A stretch of 59,627 bases of DNA from DTU036 sp964346475 (lineage in GTDB: Bacteria; Bacillota; Clostridia; Peptostreptococcales; Acidaminobacteraceae), in assembly GCA_964346475.1 (NCBI GenBank), contig CAYFUM010000006.1, forward strand, positions 1 through 59,627, in the 5' to 3' direction. The notes below the pieces were generated by a model. It was not told where the DNA came from, searched no databases, and saw nothing but the letters and a program-made list of their open reading frames with translations. Position numbers and translations under genes: made by a program. Position 1 is the stretch's first letter; every line of letters begins with the position of its first letter. Shown here one piece after another: positions 44,103 to 51,659 of this stretch.

Positions 44103-45905
44103 ATGAAATTTAATGAAGTTTTAAGACGGGTAGAAAAACCTGCCCGTTATTTGGGTGAAGAGAGGGGCAGTGTTTTAAAGGACCCCTTGAATAAAGTAAA
44201 TTTTCTCTTGGCCTTCCCCGACCTCTATGAGGTGGGAATGAGCCATTTGGGCCTGCATATCCTCTATGGCCTGGTCAATGACCGGGAGGATTTTCTCTGT
44301 GAGAGGGTCTTTGCACCGGCCCCAGATATGGAGGCCTTTATAAGGGAGGGTAGGACCCATCTTTTTTCTCTGGAGTCAAGAAGGCCCATGAAGGATTTCG
44401 ATATAATTGGCTTTACCCTCCAGTATGAGATGAGCTTTCTTGGAGTCCTAAGGATGCTGGAACTCGGAGGACTGGAGCTTAGAAGGACCAGGCGCTCTGC
44501 CGAGGATCCACCTATAATAGTGGGTGGGCCCTCCAGTTTTAATACGGAGCCCATGAGTGATTTTGTGGATTTATTCCTTTTAGGTGATGGTGAGGAGGCT
44601 CTACCTGAGCTCCTAGAACTCTGGAAAAAGCTTGGAGACAAGGAGGCCTTTTTAAGGGAGGCCATGAAGATCAGGGGAGTCTATGTCCCCAAATACTACC
44701 AGCCTATTTATAGTCAGGGGTCCTATGGGGGTCTGGTGGCCCTTACCGAGGAAGCTCCTCTGCCTATTAAAAAGGCCCTGGTTAATAATCTTGATCAGGC
44801 CTATTTCCCCTCCAAGATGATTAGCCCCTTTATGGACATTGTCCACGATAGGGCGGTTATGGAGATCTTTAGGGGCTGCACCAAGGGCTGTAGGTTCTGC
44901 CAGGCTGGCATGATCTATAGGCCCCTTAGGGAGAGAAGCCTGGAGACCCTACTTAGGTCTATTGATAGTCTACTAAGGGAGGGAGGCTATGACGAGGTGG
45001 GGCTAAGCTCCCTGTCCACCCTGGACTACTCGGCTATCTACTCCCTGGTGGAGGAGCTGACAGAGCGCTATAGCGATGAATATATTAGGTTTTCCCTTCC
45101 TTCACTAAGGCTCGATACCTTTTCCATCGATGTCCTGGGGCTTTTAAAGGAGCAGAGAAAGGGTTCTTTGACCTTTGCTCCCGAGGCCGGTAGCCAGAGG
45201 ATGAGGGATGTTATAAATAAAAATGTAAGTAGAGAGGATCTTTTCTCCACCATGGAGGAGATTTTCAGGGAGGGCTATAAAAAGGTCAAGTTCTACTTTA
45301 TGATGGGCCTTCCTGGAGAAAGCCTGGAGGATGTGGAGGAGATTGCCTCCCTGGCCCAGGAGGTCCTGGAGCTCTATACAGAGATAACCGGAAGAAGGGA
45401 CCTGCAGATAACTGTCTCTACCTCCTGCCTTGTTCCCAAGCCCTTTACCCCCTTCCAGTGGATGGCCCAGGAGACTATAGAGGATTTTGAAAAGAAGCAA
45501 AGGCTTTTAAGGGATCTTTTAAAGGGCAAGAACTTTAGGTATGACTACCACGATGCCTCCACTTCGGTGGTGGAGGGCCAGCTTAGTAGGGGGGACAGGA
45601 GGATGGGAGAAATCCTTGAGTATGTCCACTATAATACCCCTGAGGGCAGGCCAGTGGACTACTTTGATATGAAGATCTGGCAGGAAGCCTTTAGAAATAG
45701 CGGCATAGAACTAGAGGCCAGCAGGGGTTTTAAAGAGGAGGATGTTCTAGCCTGGGACCATATTGATGTGGGGGTTAAAAAGTCCTTTTTACTCCGGGAG
45801 TGGGAGAGGTCTCAGACAGGAGAGCTAACCCAGGACTGTCGCAGCGGCTGTATTGGTTGTGGTGTTAACCTGGTTAGTTTTGGTGGAGTTTGCAATGCTT
45901 ATTAA
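44103..45905 (+). CDS. Radical SAM protein, TIGR03960 type (B12-binding-like N-domain)
   Basis: 600 residues from ATG 44103 (GTGAGGTAG upstream). N-terminal B12-binding-like region (about 1-200) with VGMSHLGLHILYG, then a radical SAM domain with the cluster motif FRGCTKGCRFCQAG (about 255-270) and EVGLSSLSTLDYS. The C-terminus adds an extra set of cysteines (QDCRSGCIGCG). The next two genes are DUF2344 and RNase E/G, a conserved clostridial trio thought to act on ribosome or RNA maturation; function unproven. Confidence 0.9.
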   Translation: MKFNEVLRRVEKPARYLGEERGSVLKDPLNKVNFLLAFPDLYEVGMSHLGLHILYGLVNDREDFLCERVFAPAPDMEAFIREGRTHLFSLESRRPMKDFDIIGFTLQYEMSFLGVLRMLELGGLELRRTRRSAEDPPIIVGGPSSFNTEPMSDFVDLFLLGDGEEALPELLELWKKLGDKEAFLREAMKIRGVYVPKYYQPIYSQGSYGGLVALTEEAPLPIKKALVNNLDQAYFPSKMISPFMDIVHDRAVMEIFRGCTKGCRFCQAGMIYRPLRERSLETLLRSIDSLLREGGYDEVGLSSLSTLDYSAIYSLVEELTERYSDEYIRFSLPSLRLDTFSIDVLGLLKEQRKGSLTFAPEAGSQRMRDVINKNVSREDLFSTMEEIFREGYKKVKFYFMMGLPGESLEDVEEIASLAQEVLELYTEITGRRDLQITVSTSCLVPKPFTPFQWMAQETIEDFEKKQRLLRDLLKGKNFRYDYHDASTSVVEGQLSRGDRRMGEILEYVHYNTPEGRPVDYFDMKIWQEAFRNSGIELEASRGFKEEDVLAWDHIDVGVKKSFLLREWERSQTGELTQDCRSGCIGCGVNLVSFGGVCNAY

Positions 45906-46509
45906 AATATGGATGGAAAAATTGGATTCCATGATGTTTCTAAGCCATCTAGAACTTATGAAGACCATGGAGCGCTGCTTTAAGGCAGCAGGTATAAAGA
46001 TGGCCCACTCCCAGGGCTTTAATCCCAGGCCCCAGATGAGCTTTGCCCTGCCCCTGGCTGTGGGGGTGGAGGCTAAAAAGATGATTTTAGAGGTGGAGCT
46101 AGACCAGGAAGAGGTAGATTTTTCCAGTCTTGCTTTACCCAGGGGACTTAGGATAGTGGACTATAAGAGGTCTGAGAAGGGCCCTTCCCTTATGAGCAGG
46201 GTGGCCAGGGCTGAATACCTTATCCAGGGGGACCTGGACAAGCTAGCCAGACTAGAGGCTGATGAGCCCCTGGCCTATCAGAAAAAAAACAAGAGGAGTA
46301 GGATTAAGAAGAGGGAGGCCCGGGACTATATCCTGTCCTCTTCTAAAGAGGAGGAGGGCTATAGGTTTCTACTTAGAGCCGGCAGTGAGGCCAACATAAA
46401 GCCTACAGACCTGCTGGAAGCCCTGCTGGAGGATAAAGACCAGGTTCACAGCTATGAGATATGTCTTTTAGACATCTATGATGATGAGGGCAGGAGTCTA
46501 TGGTTATAG
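45895..46509 (+). CDS. DUF2344 (TIGR03936) protein
   Basis: 204 residues from ATG 45895, overlapping the radical SAM gene by 11 bases with GGTGGAG upstream. It begins MLIKIWMEKLDSMMFLSH and has the family block AHSQGFNPRPQMSFALPLAVGV (given here as two pieces: AHSQGFNPRPQMS and FALPLAVGV). In many clostridia this domain is fused to or follows the TIGR03960 radical SAM protein. Its function is unknown; the pairing implies they act together. Confidence 0.88.
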   Translation: MLIKIWMEKLDSMMFLSHLELMKTMERCFKAAGIKMAHSQGFNPRPQMSFALPLAVGVEAKKMILEVELDQEEVDFSSLALPRGLRIVDYKRSEKGPSLMSRVARAEYLIQGDLDKLARLEADEPLAYQKKNKRSRIKKREARDYILSSSKEEEGYRFLLRAGSEANIKPTDLLEALLEDKDQVHSYEICLLDIYDDEGRSLWL

Positions 46510-47396
46510 CCTATGAGACGGAAAGTTTCAGAAGAAGGTTTGTCCTAGAGGGAGACAGGCTTGTCTCTGCCAGGAGCTTTAGAAAAAATAGAGAAAAGGG
46601 TGAGGTCTACCTAGGCCAGGTTAGGGAGAAGATTAAGGACCTTGGTTTTATAGTGGACCTGGGAGGCTTTAAGGGTCTCTGCCAGGAGGAGCTGGTCCTG
46701 GGAGAAAAAAAGCTCTTTGAAATAGAAAAATCCTCCCCTGACAAGTACCCCCTTATAACCAGCAGGGTAGGTTTTATTGGCAGGTCCCTGATCCTAAGAG
46801 AGGGAGATAATTCCTACTCTAAAAAGCTGCCAGAAACCTATCTTAAGCTACTTAAGGAGCTGGAACTTAAGGGGGTCTATTTCAGAGAAGAGGCAAGAAA
46901 TACTCCCCTTAGACAAATTGCCGAGGAGTATGATAGACTGGTTTCTTTAAGAGATTTTCCTAGGGACAGTCTAGGCCTTGTCCACAGGCCCTATTTTAAG
47001 GAGGAGGGGGACCCCTTCTACTTTAGGGAGCTGGAGGCTAGGATAGTAAGTCTGGCTAAGGGAAGTTATAAAAAGGATGGTGTAAGCCTCTACTTTGAAA
47101 TGACCAGGGCTGGCCTTGTCATTGATGTCAATGGCCTGGGCCAGGCTGATCATATAAATAAAAAGGCCCAGGGGATGATTGAGGAGGCTCTAATTCTTAT
47201 GAATGCCGGTGGACTTATTATGGTTGATTTTGTGGCAGATGGTAGGGGCTACTCAGGGCCCGGCAGTCTTACCAAGGAGGGGGTTCTTGTAAGGAGTCTT
47301 CCCCAGAGGGGGACCAGCCTTTTTAGTCTAGATAGTGAGCTTCTTGAAAGGGACTACCTAGCCTTAGATAAAAGATTAAATGAGGAGTACTTATGA
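46500..47396 (+). CDS. Short ribonuclease E/G family protein
   Basis: 298 residues, much shorter than usual RNase G (about 400-490). The S1-like part (VYLGQVREKIKDLG and FIVDLGGFKG) is near the N-terminus. The two catalytic metal-binding aspartates survive in VIDVN (about 207) and VDFV (about 241). The Zn-link motif (two Cys, tetramer contact) and the C-terminal small domain are missing, and the middle is compressed. Start ATG 46500 has GGAG upstream and overlaps the previous gene. Whether it is an active nuclease or a ribosome-binding derivative is unclear. Gene symbol withheld for that reason. Confidence 0.8.
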   Translation: MVIAYETESFRRRFVLEGDRLVSARSFRKNREKGEVYLGQVREKIKDLGFIVDLGGFKGLCQEELVLGEKKLFEIEKSSPDKYPLITSRVGFIGRSLILREGDNSYSKKLPETYLKLLKELELKGVYFREEARNTPLRQIAEEYDRLVSLRDFPRDSLGLVHRPYFKEEGDPFYFRELEARIVSLAKGSYKKDGVSLYFEMTRAGLVIDVNGLGQADHINKKAQGMIEEALILMNAGGLIMVDFVADGRGYSGPGSLTKEGVLVRSLPQRGTSLFSLDSELLERDYLALDKRLNEEYL

Positions 47397-48049
47397 AGGA
47401 AATAGGACTATTTGAAATCCTGGGGCCCGTTATGATTGGCCCTTCCTCTTCCCATACTGCTGGGGCTGTTAGGCTGGGAAGAATTGCTGCCATGATCTAT
47501 CAAAAAAAGATTCATAGGGCAGCCTTTAAGCTCCATGGCAGTTTTGCCAAGACCCATAGAGGCCATGGGACAGACCTGGCTCTGGTTGCTGGGATCCTGG
47601 GTTTTGATACCCACGACAAGAGGATTGTGGATTCCTTTGATTATGCCAGGGACCAGGAAATAGACTTTTCCTTTGAGGAAAAGGACCTGGGCTATGTCCA
47701 CCCTAACACTGTAGAAATAGTCTTTAATGATGAGTTTAGCGTCAGTGGCTCCAGTATTGGTGGAGGCAGGGTTGAAATAATAGAAATAGATGGAACCCCG
47801 GTATCCATAAGCGGTGAGTATCCTACCCTGGTCCTCCAGTATGAGGATAGGATTGGGATGATTGAAAAAATCTCAGGTCTTATGGTGGGGACGGGGGCTA
47901 ACATTGCCTCCATGAAGGTGACTAGGGACAGAAGAAGGGCTACCATGGTGCTGGAACTGGACGGAAGACTGCCAGCTTCTACTTTTAAAAAGCTTGAGGA
48001 GCTAAATCTTCTATACCTAGCCAGTGTTGGGGCAGTGGAGGTAGTATGA
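47393..48049 (+). CDS. sdaAB: L-serine dehydratase, iron-sulfur-dependent, beta subunit
   Basis: 218 residues. With the alpha subunit it deaminates serine to pyruvate and ammonia. The N-terminal GPVMIGPSSSHTAGAVRLG is the hallmark; the C-terminal half is an ACT-like domain (TLVLQYEDRIGMIEKIS). It overlaps the RNase E/G-like gene (ATGA) and the alpha gene (ATGA), so all three are coupled. In clostridia the RNase trio is usually next to rplU; this insertion is discussed in the findings. Confidence 0.95.
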   Translation: MKEIGLFEILGPVMIGPSSSHTAGAVRLGRIAAMIYQKKIHRAAFKLHGSFAKTHRGHGTDLALVAGILGFDTHDKRIVDSFDYARDQEIDFSFEEKDLGYVHPNTVEIVFNDEFSVSGSSIGGGRVEIIEIDGTPVSISGEYPTLVLQYEDRIGMIEKISGLMVGTGANIASMKVTRDRRRATMVLELDGRLPASTFKKLEELNLLYLASVGAVEVV

Positions 48050-48912
48050 TATACAGTGCAGAAAATCTAATTAATGAGTCCAGGGCCAGGGGCCTTACTA
48101 TAGGTGAGATTACCAGGCTTGATGAGGCCGACTATAGTGGCCTTAGTGTGGAGGAACTTGACAGGAGCATGATGGAGCTCCTGGCTATCATGGAGGAGTC
48201 TTCAAGGCTGGGCCTTGAGGAGGAGATCTTTTCCCTCTCCAGGATGAGCGGGGGAAATGCCAGGACCCTTTGGAAAAATAGGGACATGGACTCCCTTTCT
48301 GGAAGTTTTCTTATGAGGACCATGGCCAGGGCCCTATCCACCTCCGAGGTAAACGCCTCCATGGGTAGGATTGTTGCGGCCCCCACTGCTGGAGCATCGG
48401 GTATTCTGCCAGCTGCCCTTATGAGTGCCAAGGAGAAGTATTCCTACACCGATAGGGAGCTTATCATGGGCCTCTATACTGCCGGAGCCATTGGAAAGAT
48501 AGTTGCCCTGGGAGCTACCATTAGTGGAGCCGACGGGGGCTGCCAGGCCGAGTGTGGTACTGGGGCTGCCATGGCTGCTGCTGCTCTTGTTGAACTAAGG
48601 GGAGGCAGCGTGGAGGAGGCCTTCCACGCAGCTAGCCTATCCCTTATAAATATTATGGGGCTGGTATGCGACCCTATAGCTGGTTTTGTAGAGTTTCCCT
48701 GCGCCTTTAGGAATGCCTCGGGGGTTGTCAATGCCTTTATATCAGCTGATATGGCTATGGCAGGACTTAGGTCCCTGGTGCCCTTTGATGAGGTGGTGGA
48801 GGCAATGGATAGGGTTGGCAAGATGCTGCCCGAGGCCCTTAGAGAGACGGCCCTTGGAGGCATAGCTGCCACACCCAGTGCCAAGGGTTTAGAAGAGGAG
48901 TATTTAAAGTAG
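48046..48912 (+). CDS. sdaAA: L-serine dehydratase, iron-sulfur-dependent, alpha subunit
   Basis: 288 residues, catalytic subunit. Fe4S4 ligands are the cysteines in GCQAECGTG, VCDP and FPCAF. Family block AAPTAGASGILPA is visible. It is oxygen sensitive in relatives, consistent with an anaerobe. Start in the ATGA overlap with sdaAB. Feeds pyruvate into acetate-forming fermentation (with ackA in this window). Confidence 0.95.
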   Translation: MIYSAENLINESRARGLTIGEITRLDEADYSGLSVEELDRSMMELLAIMEESSRLGLEEEIFSLSRMSGGNARTLWKNRDMDSLSGSFLMRTMARALSTSEVNASMGRIVAAPTAGASGILPAALMSAKEKYSYTDRELIMGLYTAGAIGKIVALGATISGADGGCQAECGTGAAMAAAALVELRGGSVEEAFHAASLSLINIMGLVCDPIAGFVEFPCAFRNASGVVNAFISADMAMAGLRSLVPFDEVVEAMDRVGKMLPEALRETALGGIAATPSAKGLEEEYLK

Positions 48913-49347
48913 ATGCCTATGGAATATAAATTAGATAAGGGGTCCTTCTTTTTAGGCATGATAGAGGCCTTTAGTGAGGTTGTAATGCAGGAGGTCAAGG
49001 ATCTAGCCTTTGGTCCTCCCATGGAAGAGGAAGACTGGCAAAAAATCAGGGGAGCTGCCCTGGATATCTTTAAAAAGTTCGGTGTCAACTACTATGAGGA
49101 AAAGAGCCTTATAAATACCGACATTGCCCCAAGGGAGGCCCTTGTTGGAAAGCTGGTACCCATAATCTATCTAAAGGCTGAGGTCTTTGATAAGTACATG
49201 GTACTAAAACACCAGGTAGAGTCCCTAGAAAATACCAACAGCTATGATAGCGCTGAGAAGCTAGAGGCTTCCATTGCCCTGAGAAGGCTACTTGGCTACT
49301 CCGAGGAGGCTATTCGTGAAGCAAGACCTGCATCCTTTGACTACTAG
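48913..49347 (+). CDS. Hypothetical protein
   Basis: 144 residues of unknown function, starting right after the sdaAA stop (ATG 48913; a second ATG is at 48919). Mostly helical, without signal or membrane segment; no cysteine pairs or known motif. It is charged and may be a small soluble helical-bundle protein. A GAGGAG lies about 12 bases upstream, a long spacing. It sits between serine dehydratase and a VanY-like lipoprotein; both of those have clear functions unrelated to each other, so context says little. Confidence 0.65.
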   Translation: MPMEYKLDKGSFFLGMIEAFSEVVMQEVKDLAFGPPMEEEDWQKIRGAALDIFKKFGVNYYEEKSLINTDIAPREALVGKLVPIIYLKAEVFDKYMVLKHQVESLENTNSYDSAEKLEASIALRRLLGYSEEAIREARPASFDY

Positions 49348-49351
49348 TGGG

Positions 49352-50359
49352 ATGAAAAAGCTAACAATTCTATTAATAATGACTATGCTACTGGTGGCCT
49401 GCTCCAGTGGTTCTTCTTCAAGTCTTGAAGCCGAGGATAGCGGAGGGATTTTCAAAAAGACCCCTAAAAAAATTGAGCTTTCCCAGGTAGAGGTAGAGGA
49501 AGTGCCCATCGAGATGGAAAGTGAGAGCAAGTACTTAAAGAATGCTGTGGATGATCCTAGCGTGGAATACTACGGCCATGTGGTGGACCCAAGGAGTGTG
49601 GATGCCAGGGTGGTCTTTGCAATAAATAATAGGACCCTGGTCAATAAGTTTAATAGGCTTCCCGATGAGTATCATCCCCAGGATCTTGAATGGATTGAGA
49701 CTAACTCCTATGATGGCTATATGAGGAGTGATGCGGCCGAGGCCTGGAATAGGCTCTTTTATGATGCCAGGGATGAAGGTATAGAGATGGTGGTCTTTAG
49801 CTCCTTTAGGACTATCTATGACCAGGAGGAACTCTTTTTTGGTAACTTTGATAATGACCCAGCCTGGTCCTTTCTCTATGCTGCCTATCCAAGAAGGAGT
49901 GAACATGAGATGGGCCTGGCCGTTGATGTCAGCTATATCCACGGTTTTCCTGAGGACTTTGAAAACACTGCCCAGGGGATCTTCCTCCATGATAGGGGAG
50001 CTGACTATGGCTTTATTCACAGGTATCAAAGGGGCAAGGAGCATATAACGGGCTATGCCCATGAGTCCTGGCACTTTAGATATGTGGGACCTGAGCTTGC
50101 CAGGATAATTAAGGAGTCGGGAGACACCCTGGAGGAGTACTACGGCCTCTACACTGACAAGGAGGAGGTCCTTGGTAAGCTTATACTTACTAGAGAGGGT
50201 GAGGTCTGGTATGAACCGAGCTATGACTCGGACTACCTTGACTGGCTCCCCAAGGGGCAGATCTTTAAATACTTTGAGGTCCAGGACTCCTGGTACAGGA
50301 TAGACTTCAATGGCCAGCCTGCCTGGATCAACCTAGAAGATGTAGAAATACTGTCCTAG
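49352..50359 (+). CDS. D-alanyl-D-alanine carboxypeptidase-like lipoprotein (VanY type) with SH3-like domain
   Basis: 335 residues from ATG 49352; the upstream extension of the frame overlaps the previous gene. Lipoprotein signal LLVACSS (Cys at about 16). The M15B zinc peptidase core has SEHEMGLAVD and ESWHFRYVG with the metal ligands (His, Asp, His), about residues 190-250. A C-terminal SH3b-like region (about 280-335) would bind the wall. It trims D-Ala from peptidoglycan stem peptides; no van resistance genes are nearby. Last gene before the L21 promoter. Confidence 0.88.
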   Translation: MKKLTILLIMTMLLVACSSGSSSSLEAEDSGGIFKKTPKKIELSQVEVEEVPIEMESESKYLKNAVDDPSVEYYGHVVDPRSVDARVVFAINNRTLVNKFNRLPDEYHPQDLEWIETNSYDGYMRSDAAEAWNRLFYDARDEGIEMVVFSSFRTIYDQEELFFGNFDNDPAWSFLYAAYPRRSEHEMGLAVDVSYIHGFPEDFENTAQGIFLHDRGADYGFIHRYQRGKEHITGYAHESWHFRYVGPELARIIKESGDTLEEYYGLYTDKEEVLGKLILTREGEVWYEPSYDSDYLDWLPKGQIFKYFEVQDSWYRIDFNGQPAWINLEDVEILS

Positions 50360-50603
50360 CTAGTAGGATTATGAAAAACCTAGTTTGCTACTGGATTTTT
50401 ATCTTTATGTATTTTAAATATAAAGAAATTAATTAAAAAAACCAGCTGCTGGCTCTTATATATTTAGGCCATAGCTTTTCAATCCCAGAGACTTTGGGTA
50501 TATTAGTAGAGCAGCTCTGAGGTTTATACTTTCTAGGAGAAGTGCTCAGAGGAGATTTTCTTAGATTCCGCTTGTTTTTAATGGATTTTACCTATTATTT
50601 TCC
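50360..50603. other. Intergenic region before the rplU promoter
   Basis: No ORF. Contains small inverted repeats such as CCAGCTGCTGG near 50441 and AGAGCAGCTCT near 50510. None has a proper U-tract, so I do not call a terminator for the VanY-like gene with confidence. The region is AT-rich. Confidence 0.5.
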
Positions 50604-50632
50604 TTGTATTATGGATAAATCTGTGGTAAGAT
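50604..50632 (+). promoter_or_regulatory. Promoter of rplU-prp-rpmA
   Basis: TTGTAT (50604-50609), 17-base spacer, TAAGAT (50627-50632). Start predicted near 50639. Confidence 0.7.
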
Positions 50633-50639
50633 TCTTTAG

Positions 50640-50704
50640 GTACGCACGTATATAGGTTGGAGCGACACACCTAGACGGCGTCGAGTAATTTATAGGAGGA
50701 AAAG
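50640..50704 (+). promoter_or_regulatory. Ribosomal protein L21 leader
   Basis: A compact structured leader immediately before rplU. ACGC (50642-50645) pairs with GCGT (50678-50681), enclosing TAGGT (50653-50657) / ACCTA (50669-50673). CGAC (50663-50666), in the inner loop, can alternatively pair with GTCG (50680-50683). Position and size fit the Firmicutes L21 leader class (autogenous control); the identification rests on context and this fold. Confidence 0.6.
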
Positions 50705-51013
50705 ATGTACGCAATTATTGAAACTGGTGGACAACAGTTCAAGGTCCAAGAGGGCGATGAAATCAAGGTTGAGAAACTTGCCTTTGATGAAGGTGAGGAG
50801 ATAGTCTTTGATAGAGTTCTGGCCCTAATCGGTGAAGAAACAGTCTTCGGTAAGCCTCTAGTTGATGGGGCCAAGGTCCATGCCAGCGTTGTTGAGCAGG
50901 GAAAACACGACAAGGTCATTATCTTTAAGTACAATGCGAAAAAGGATTTCCGCAAGAAAAAAGGCCATAGACAGCCCTATACCCTTGTGAAGATCGGCGC
51001 TATTGAAGCCTAA
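50705..51013 (+). CDS. rplU: Ribosomal protein L21
   Basis: 102 residues, full length. Binds 23S rRNA in the 50S subunit. Starts MYAIIETGGQQFKVQEGD and ends with the basic KKDFRKKKGHRQPYT loop. ATG 50705 has AGGAGG upstream. prp follows with a TAATG junction, so the pair is coupled. Confidence 0.97.
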   Translation: MYAIIETGGQQFKVQEGDEIKVEKLAFDEGEEIVFDRVLALIGEETVFGKPLVDGAKVHASVVEQGKHDKVIIFKYNAKKDFRKKKGHRQPYTLVKIGAIEA

Positions 51014-51348
51014 TGATTAAGGTCGTTTTTGAACAAGAGGAGGAGCTTATCCGAGCCTTTTCTTCCAGGGGTCATGCCGGCTCAGGTGTGGAGGGTGAGG
51101 ACATTGTCTGCGCTGCAGTCAGTGCTCTGCTCTTTAGTGTAGTCAATACACTGGACCACTACCAGGCTAGAATGGACCTTAGAATGGGCAAGAAGGGCTA
51201 CCTGGCATGTGAGATAAAAGATGGCTATAGAGATAAAGAAATCCAGGCCATTCTCCAGGTTGCCAAGGTTGGTATTAACTCCATTGTTCAAGAATACAGC
51301 GAGTTTATTTCCATGGAAGTGATAGATAGGAGGATCATGTCATGTTAA
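51013..51348 (+). CDS. prp: Ribosomal-processing cysteine protease Prp
   Basis: 111 residues. Removes the N-terminal extension of L27. The catalytic dyad is visible: His in SRGHAGSG (about 20) and Cys in DIVCAAVSALL (about 34). Start ATG shares bases with the rplU stop; rpmA begins before its end. Its substrate is encoded next door with the matching cleavage motif. Confidence 0.94.
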   Translation: MIKVVFEQEEELIRAFSSRGHAGSGVEGEDIVCAAVSALLFSVVNTLDHYQARMDLRMGKKGYLACEIKDGYRDKEIQAILQVAKVGINSIVQEYSEFISMEVIDRRIMSC

Positions 51349-51620
51349 GAATGGATCTGCAGTTTTTTGCAAGTAAAAAAGGTGTCGGTTCCTCAAAGAA
51401 CGGCCGTGATTCCATTGCTAAGCGCCTTGGCGTCAAGCGTGGAGATGGTTGCCAGGTAAGTGCTGGTTCCATCATAGTCCGTCAAAGGGGTACAAAGATT
51501 CACCCAGGTAACAATGTAGGCCGTGGTGGTGATGATACACTTTTTGCTCTTACTGAAGGAATTGTTCGTTTCGAACGCCTAGGCAAGAAGAGAAAACAAG
51601 TCAGCGTATATGCTGAGTAA
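51342..51620 (+). CDS. rpmA: Ribosomal protein L27 with cleavable N-terminus
   Basis: 92 residues. Starts MLRMDLQFFASKKGVGSS: the Prp site lies after QFF, so mature L27 would begin ASKKG. Conserved basic N-tail reaches the peptidyl transferase centre. The rest (GDGCQVSAGSIIVRQRGT) is standard. AGGAGG (51329-51334) directs the ATG at 51342. Followed by a hairpin terminator. Confidence 0.97.
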   Translation: MLRMDLQFFASKKGVGSSKNGRDSIAKRLGVKRGDGCQVSAGSIIVRQRGTKIHPGNNVGRGGDDTLFALTEGIVRFERLGKKRKQVSVYAE

Positions 51621-51648
51621 ACTCATCCTTAGGGTGAGTTTCTTTTTT
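51619..51648 (+). terminator. Terminator after rpmA
   Basis: AAACTCATCC (51619-51628) pairs with GGGTGAGTTT (51632-51641; one wobble) and is followed by CTTTTTT. Some readthrough to obgE is likely, because no promoter is obvious before 51660. Confidence 0.8.
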
Positions 51649-51659
51649 AGGAAAATATT

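Noticed and set aside
48474..49088. A 204-residue ORF on the minus strand opposite sdaAA and the next gene
   Set aside because: Fully antisense to well-identified sdaAA, with low-complexity Ser/Ala-rich translation and no ribosome binding site; a coding shadow.
49535..50074. A 179-residue ORF on the minus strand opposite the VanY-like gene
   Set aside because: Antisense to a gene with clear M15B motifs; the translation has no domain pattern.
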